Assembly: GCA_033297075.1 (NCBI GenBank)
Contig: MU858447.1
Span: forward strand, 1 to 10,345
Length of the DNA stretch: 10,345 bases
Direction of reading: 5' to 3'
From: Rhypophila decipiens
Lineage: Eukaryota; Ascomycota; Sordariomycetes; Sordariales; Naviculisporaceae
In this document: in pieces, positions 7,128-10,345 of the stretch
How the letters are laid out: every line of letters begins with the position of its first letter
Position numbering within the stretch: position 1 is the first letter of the stretch
Position numbers and translations under genes: made by a program
The notes under the pieces: model-generated
Seen by the model: only the letters and a program-made list of their open reading frames with translations
Told to the model about the DNA's origin: nothing
Databases searched by the model: none

Positions 7128-8090
7128 TCATTCGCAGTGCAAAACACCATCAGCGTGTGTATGGCAAGACTGGGTCGGTATCTCGTCAGTGACATTCACC
7201 AAAACACCACATTTAAAAAGAAACGAAGAAGATGATGAACTCACCGATCCCGCAGAAGCGGTACTCGTCGCGGTCACGACCTCAGTTGCTTCAGGCGCGC
7301 TCTCTTTCTCTCCCGTACACCCAACCCCAGGAGCAGCAACATCAAAGGCATAAGCCTCAATAGCAAAGTACTGAAGCGTATCGCTGTCCAGTGCCGACTT
7401 GTGCGGCTCTGTCTTGGCAAGTTCCAAGACCCCAGCATAATCATCCGCGAAATGCTCCACGGCACCTTCACTAATCCGTGGAACATGCAAGATCCGATGT
7501 AAGAGGTCTGTCGCCCAGTATGTATTCAGTGGTGACCCAACAACCGTGTATCCCATTCCACAGACCTGATCCAAATACCGCCGTTTTTCAAAGGAAAGCG
7601 GGCAGATGACTGTCTCCTGCGTGGCATTTTCACCTCGCCAGTGGCCGGCCCAGCTGTCTTGGGTTGCGCAGTTTTGGTCGGGATCGTCACACCTGAAGAG
7701 GACGTCGAGTTTGTTGGCGTCGGCGATTCGGGAGTAGAAGCCTATTGCGTGGGCGGTGTTGTTGTTGCTGCCAAAATATTTCTTTACGAGGGGGGAGTCG
7801 TGGCCCCGGAGGAGGAGGTGTGTTTTCGCGTGGTTGACTAGTTGGATTGTCTCGTCTAGTGCGCGGGATAGTTGCCTGCGCAGGGTGATGTTGCAGGAGG
7901 GATGGATGGGGTAGGAAGGTACGACGTCGGAGGAGAAGTCGTACTCGTAGGGGGCTGCTGCTGCGGCGGCGGCTGGGGTTTGGATTGGAAGAGCTGGGCT
8001 GGATTCGGTTCGGGGTTGGATGATTGGGGTTGAGGTCGCTCCGTTGATGAGGATGGCTCCTAGGATGCCTGCGGAAGTGAGGAACTTCAT
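7128..8090 (-). CDS. Secreted zinc-binding protein of the Asp f 2 / Pra1 (zincophore, HRXXH) family
   Basis: The two exons are 8090-7245 (282 codons) and 7169-7128 (13 codons plus stop), giving 295 residues, close to the family's usual 300 or so. A signal peptide covers about residues 1-20, followed by an Ala/Pro-rich linker. The conserved core runs from about 60 to 258: YPIHPSCN (60-67), LFRCDDPDQNC (131-141), GHWRGENATQETVICPL (149-165), the zinc-site motif HRILH (198-202) in a DLLHRILHVP context, EHFADDY (212-218) and QYFAIEAYAFDVAAPGVGC (240-258). A Ser/Thr/Ala-rich linker leads to a short tail with CHTHADG...HC, the conserved His/Cys C-terminus. Possible N-glycosylation sites are N67, N110 and N155. 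HRXXH resembles the HEXXH of deuterolysin-type metalloproteases but lacks its catalytic Glu, so the family binds zinc. In Aspergillus and Candida, homologues are secreted under zinc shortage and neutral or alkaline pH and help zinc capture; they are also allergens or antigens. Function here is by family. Confidence 0.92.
   Translation of the reverse strand: MKFLTSAGILGAILINGATSTPIIQPRTESSPALPIQTPAAAAAAAPYEYDFSSDVVPSYPIHPSCNITLRRQLSRALDETIQLVNHAKTHLLLRGHDSPLVKKYFGSNNNTAHAIGFYSRIADANKLDVLFRCDDPDQNCATQDSWAGHWRGENATQETVICPLSFEKRRYLDQVCGMGYTVVGSPLNTYWATDLLHRILHVPRISEGAVEHFADDYAGVLELAKTEPHKSALDSDTLQYFAIEAYAFDVAAPGVGCTGEKESAPEATEVVTATSTASAGSVSSSSSSFLFKCGVLVNVTDEIPTQSCHTHADGVLHCE
7170..7244 (-). other. 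75-nt in-phase intron of the zincophore gene
   Basis: On the minus strand the intron begins GTGAGT (7244-7239), has a branch-type CACTGAC (7191-7185) and ends ACCCAG (7175-7170). It is phase 0 and a multiple of three with no in-frame stop, so an ORF finder reads straight through it and adds 25 residues. Those 25 (six Ser in a row, then a hydrophobic Cys-containing stretch) do not resemble the family. Removing them joins the Ser/Ala linker directly to the conserved CHTHADG tail. Confidence 0.85.
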
Positions 8091-8134
8091 CTTGGGTGGT
8101 TATGAGAGAGGGAGGGGGAAAGAGGAGGTAGATT

Positions 8135-8140
8135 CTTGGC
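8135..8140 (-). promoter_or_regulatory. PacC-type GCCAAG motif, proximal
   Basis: GCCAAG on the minus strand, 45 nt upstream of the zincophore ATG. GCCARG is the known binding core of PacC, the alkaline-pH regulator of filamentous fungi. Being so near the ATG it may lie within the transcribed leader. A six-base motif is weak evidence alone. Confidence 0.25.
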
Positions 8141-8206
8141 AAGAAGGCTCTCTGGCAAGATGATGACCATGGTTAAATTCATGTGCAACATGGGATGAAA
8201 TGGCTG

Positions 8207-8216
8207 CTATAAATAC
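8207..8216 (-). promoter_or_regulatory. TATA-like element of the zincophore gene
   Basis: On the minus strand this reads GTATTTATAG, about 120 nt upstream of the ATG at 8090. It matches TATA better on the plus strand (TATAAATA), so the assignment is tentative. No better candidate is seen within 250 nt. Confidence 0.3.
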
Positions 8217-8315
8217 TCAAACTGCCAAACTCCCTCCTGAGGTCAATACAGCCCGGTTGTGAGTAAGAAGACAGTGGATCATCTACTTTTTTCAAACATT
8301 CTCTGGTTATTGTCT

Positions 8316-8328
8316 ATCAAGGTCCTTG
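8316..8328 (-). promoter_or_regulatory. Zinc-response-like site 1 (ATCAAGGT with inverted CCTTG)
   Basis: ATCAAGGT at 8316-8323 (plus strand) continues into the palindrome CAAGG-T-CCTTG (8318-8328). It lies about 230 nt upstream of the zincophore start. CAAGGT-type cores are associated with the zinc-deficiency activator ZafA in Aspergillus, and AAGGT half-sites with Zap1 in yeast. The palindrome would present the core on both strands. Assignment is inferred from motif and gene function. Confidence 0.4.
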
Positions 8329-8442
8329 CGGCCACCAATCGGACACCCGCTCCCAGGACCATTGCCTTGGAAGTTGTGAAAAGATCACCTACGTAGTACC
8401 GATTTTATCAATAGTGCAAACATGATAGCAGGTAGTTACGCA

Positions 8443-8448
8443 GCCAAG
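8443..8448 (+). promoter_or_regulatory. PacC-type GCCAAG motif, distal
   Basis: GCCAAG on the plus strand, about 355 nt upstream of the zincophore ATG and between the first and second ATCAAGGT copies. Same caveat as for any six-base match. Confidence 0.25.
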
Positions 8449-8507
8449 GATATGAGGTGGTAGCTAGAGAGAATCATGACTGCAAAAGTTGCCGCAAGCG
8501 ACTGTGT

Positions 8508-8555
8508 ACCTTGATGGTCGACACCTTGATGGGTAGTGGATAGGAACCTCGATGG
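8508..8555 (-). promoter_or_regulatory. Zinc-response-like sites 2 and 3, plus a diverged third 10-mer
   Basis: ACCTTGATGG occurs at 8508-8517 and 8523-8532, exactly 15 bp apart, and a one-base variant ACCTCGATGG at 8546-8555. Read toward the zincophore gene, the first two contain ATCAAGGT. With the copy at 8316 that makes three exact copies in about 215 bp, against roughly 0.3 expected by chance in the whole window on both strands. The cluster is about 420-465 nt upstream of the zincophore ATG. Confidence 0.45.
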
Positions 8556-8986
8556 CAAGCTAGCGCTGTTGATTCCCACCAGAACTCCATGGTCAACCAA
8601 TCCACCCATCAGCGAAGATCTGGGCATGCCATCATGTCATCGTAGAGTACTGGGAATGATCGTGTCAACTTGTCTGCTCATAACTATGGAGTGGAGGAAC
8701 ACAGATGGTGCTCTGGAAACGTGGGGGTCTGCGGACCATGCATATTTAGAGCCCGGCTCCTTGAGATTCATTGGGCTAAGAGAAAGCACACTCAAACCAA
8801 AATAAATCCATGCTTCTCTTTCTACTTTTATTTGTGTAGGCAATAGTGCACCGTCAGCAATAGGGTGCTTGATTCAGGTTTTGTCTGACGTGTCTCTTAC
8901 GAGCTGAAAAATCCGGTCAAACGCCGCTTTCTCTTCCTTTCCTTTCTACCACTCTCTTCCTTTGTTAATCTGGATTCGCTAGCTAG
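8556..8986. other. No supported gene; CT-rich promoter-like tract
   Basis: Two short opposite-strand ORFs here have no family features. A pyrimidine-rich tract (about 8927-8965) resembles the CT-rich core promoter tracts of filamentous fungi. It sits directly before the coding-like segment at 8987, which may be a remnant of the gene it once served. Confidence 0.35.
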
Positions 8987-9371
8987 GATCCCACGGACAC
9001 CATAGACGACATCGGAAAGGGAGGCGCACCACAGACTCATGGACATTTCGACAAGGAGTTTGTGACGCCCTATTCAACTACGCGACATGGTCGCAGCCAC
9101 CTACGAGCTCTAGGGTATATGTTGCCATGTTCAGTTCCATGGTCCTTGCGGGAAGGGAGGCTGGCTGAGATTGGGCCGGAGAGTTCCAGATCGCAAATTA
9201 GCAATTCGAAAGACTATCAGTCCTCCATCACCAATTGTGGAACCAGGTACCAGAGCACAGGATTGGGGAAATGATCTTTGGAACCAACATATCTATCCGG
9301 AACTGGGGAAGATTATCGAGATCCGCTGGGACCCTGGATACAACCCGGATGTCCCACCAGTAATGAAGTAG
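8987..9371 (+). pseudogene. Coding-like segment in shifting frames; decayed or unresolved gene
   Basis: One plus frame is open from 8987 to 9274, opening with a stretch of plausible composition (DTIDDIGKGG..., about 8996 on) but no early ATG. A second frame, open after a TAG near 9111, runs to TAG at 9369-9371. It ends with a well-formed looking stretch (WNQHIYPELGKIIEIRW, then PDVPPVMK). A third frame also reads well between about 9034 and 9160. I recognise no family. This could be a pseudogene with frameshifts, or exons of a gene with a small intron (a GTATAT donor at 9115 and a TTCCAG acceptor ending at 9189 would be 75 nt apart). Neither reading gives a convincing complete protein. Confidence 0.2.
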
Positions 9372-9374
9372 GGC

Positions 9375-9390
9375 AGGGGGCTACGCCCCT
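9375..9390. repeat. GC-rich hairpin
   Basis: AGGGG and CCCCT flank the 6-base loop GCTACG, just after the stop of the preceding coding-like segment. GC-rich hairpins of this kind occur near the ends of some fungal transposable elements, but no LTR or terminal repeat can be delimited. Confidence 0.35.
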
Positions 9391-9530
9391 GTAGTCATAT
9401 TCTTCTTCGTTGTTTTAGTAGGTGCCACCCTGTAGCACCCTACCCAGTAGCAAGACCCCGGCTACCAAGGAAGCATCAATAAGATCACAGGCATCTAGCG
9501 GGCGATCATCACGCCTATCCAGCAGGGTGA

Positions 9531-10070
9531 CTAGGTCCCGCCTTACGTCTAACGGGTAACGGCAATTCCGCCGCCAACGGTTCCTGCGTCCCCACGCCAT
9601 ACAATGGCAATACCGCCTCCGACCTACTAGCACTTCCCAAGGTCCCCTCAAACCTTCAACTATGGGGAATGTACGTCGATATCCCAACCAAAGGTCCACA
9701 CAAGAGTATTCCAGCCAGGCCTTTCGAGCTCTCCAGCAGATGCGTGGCAGCGTAGAATTGCCTCGCTACTACATGTTCACTTCTATGGCAAACCATCTGT
9801 TCTCCCCCCAGATTGGAGAGGACACCGACCCAGCACGAGAACATGCCAGATTGGCCATTTGCATAACTTACCTCAGTGCCCAACAACAGAGAGGAAATAT
9901 CCCAGATGGCCCTGACGGGACATGTTCACTCTAAGAACCCCCATAACATCTGTGTGTTTCCCATGTCGCAGCTCAGCCTGTCTTCTGCCGCTTTCGAGCT
10001 GGGCTTGTGTTCTCGTCTGGTTGGCGCTTCTATGCCAATGCTGAGAGCCGCTGATCAATGGCGCGATTGA
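9531..10070 (+). pseudogene. Three overlapping plus-strand frames, possible frameshifted gene or element remnant
   Basis: The plus strand is open from 9531 to 9755 in one frame, 9662 to 9934 in a second, and about 9876 to 10070 in the first frame again. Each overlaps the next. Parts look protein-like, for example SDLLALPKVPSNLQLWG in the first and ARLAICITYLSAQQQ in the second. A frame zig-zag of this kind is expected from an old gene with indels, or from introns I cannot place. The minus strand also carries a 94-codon frame (9415-9699), which may be a shadow. No domain is recognised, and chance openness of GC-richer DNA is a real alternative. Confidence 0.2.
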
Positions 10071-10259
10071 TGAGCAATTGGAATGCTTATGGAGATTACC
10101 CAAAGCCAAATGTTCACGGGCAGTTGGAGAGACTTTAGTGATCGCTGACCGGCCGTCTTAAGGAATTCTATAGACAGTACAAGTGGTCAAGTGAGAACCA
10201 AGAAACAGGGATTCTAACAGCCTTTATAACCAAATACACGCTTAATTAATGAGAGTTAA
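10071..10259. other. Non-coding stretch before the right-edge repeats
   Basis: No ORF or RNA is seen. A possible diverged third copy of the right-edge motif (AAACAGGGATT...) occurs near 10203. Confidence 0.3.
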
Positions 10260-10298
10260 TAAACAGGCACTAATCCTTTCGTAAACAGGCACTAATCC
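10260..10298. repeat. Two tandem copies of a 17-bp motif, period 22
   Basis: TAAACAGGCACTAATCC occurs exactly at 10260-10276 and 10282-10298, with TTTCG between them. Short repeated subterminal motifs are typical binding sites of transposases near the ends of DNA transposons. It lies beside a telomere-like word and a hairpin at the window edge. Confidence 0.7.
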
Positions 10299-10303
10299 AA
10301 GGA

Positions 10304-10333
10304 GGGTTAGGGTTATAGGTGGCAAAAGCCACC
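10304..10333. repeat. Telomere-like GGGTTAGGGTT and a 6-bp hairpin, possible element end
   Basis: GGGTTAGGGTT (10304-10314) is under two units of the fungal telomere repeat. The perfect hairpin GGTGGC-AAAA-GCCACC (10318-10333) follows immediately, then CCAAAAAAGCC to the end of the window. The left edge of the window has a similar CCCCGAAAAAAGCC (79-92). The set looks like the terminus of a mobile element continuing beyond the window, but no target-site duplication can be seen. Confidence 0.35.
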
Positions 10334-10345
10334 CCAAAAAAGCCA

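Noticed and set aside
3495..8090. Secondary-metabolite or other functional gene cluster formed by the three genes
   Set aside because: A zinc-finger protein, an F-box-like protein and a zincophore share no pathway. No biosynthetic enzyme or transporter is present in the window.
7687..8142. 151-codon minus ORF rich in Arg/Pro
   Set aside because: It is a shadow of the zincophore coding sequence in another frame; the zincophore frame has clear family motifs.
8536..8805. 89-codon plus ORF upstream of the zincophore gene
   Set aside because: No domain or context. It overlaps an opposite-strand ORF and the regulatory cluster.
9868..9880. Strong-looking GTAAGT splice donor on the minus strand near 9873
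   Set aside because: The flanking minus-strand frames do not read as a recognisable protein on either side, so no exon can be supported.
1..10345. CRISPR array, bacterial operon or phage defence system
   Set aside because: The intron, TATA elements, fungal protein families and long intergenic spaces are eukaryotic. There are no regularly spaced repeats or Shine-Dalgarno-led gene clusters.

Overview
The window looks like nuclear DNA of a filamentous ascomycete (Pezizomycotina). Three intact protein-coding genes lie in long non-coding stretches. One carries a short GT-AG intron with a fungal-type branch site. The recognisable families (fungal C2H2-like zinc-finger protein, F-box-like protein, Asp f 2/Pra1-type zinc-binding secreted protein) are typical of that group. 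I cannot assign a genus from sequence alone.

Layout. Positions 1-500 hold a degenerate tRNA-like unit on the minus strand beside a very AT-rich, TA-rich island that resembles RIP-decayed repeat DNA. Positions 500-3400 hold no gene I can support. Positions 3495-4793 (+) encode a 432-residue nuclear-type zinc-finger protein with an acidic and a strongly basic tract. Positions 5446-6630 (+) encode a 394-residue F-box-like protein. Its leader has a good TATA element, a 35-codon upstream ORF ending 14 nt before the main start, and one copy of a 15-bp direct repeat. Positions 7128-8090 (-), convergent with the F-box gene, encode a secreted zincophore-like protein. A 75-nt in-phase intron hides the junction to the conserved His/Cys C-terminus, so the uninterrupted 320-codon frame is probably wrong and the spliced product is 295 residues.

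Upstream of the zincophore gene (8091-8600) are three exact copies of ATCAAGGT and two GCCAAG motifs. These are candidates for zinc-responsive (ZafA/Zap1-type) and pH-responsive (PacC-type) control. In Aspergillus fumigatus the aspf2 gene is divergently paired with a zinc transporter gene; here no transporter is visible in the 2.2 kb upstream. That space instead holds fragments of coding-like sequence in shifting frames (8987-9371 and 9531-10070), which I read as decayed or unresolved genes. The right edge (10260-10345) has a 17-bp tandem motif, a telomere-like GGGTTAGGGTT and a 6-bp hairpin, suggesting the end of a transposable element.

The three genes do not form an obvious pathway or cluster. 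The zincophore gene with its upstream motif cluster is the best-supported biology here. I did not find a convincing new multi-gene system.
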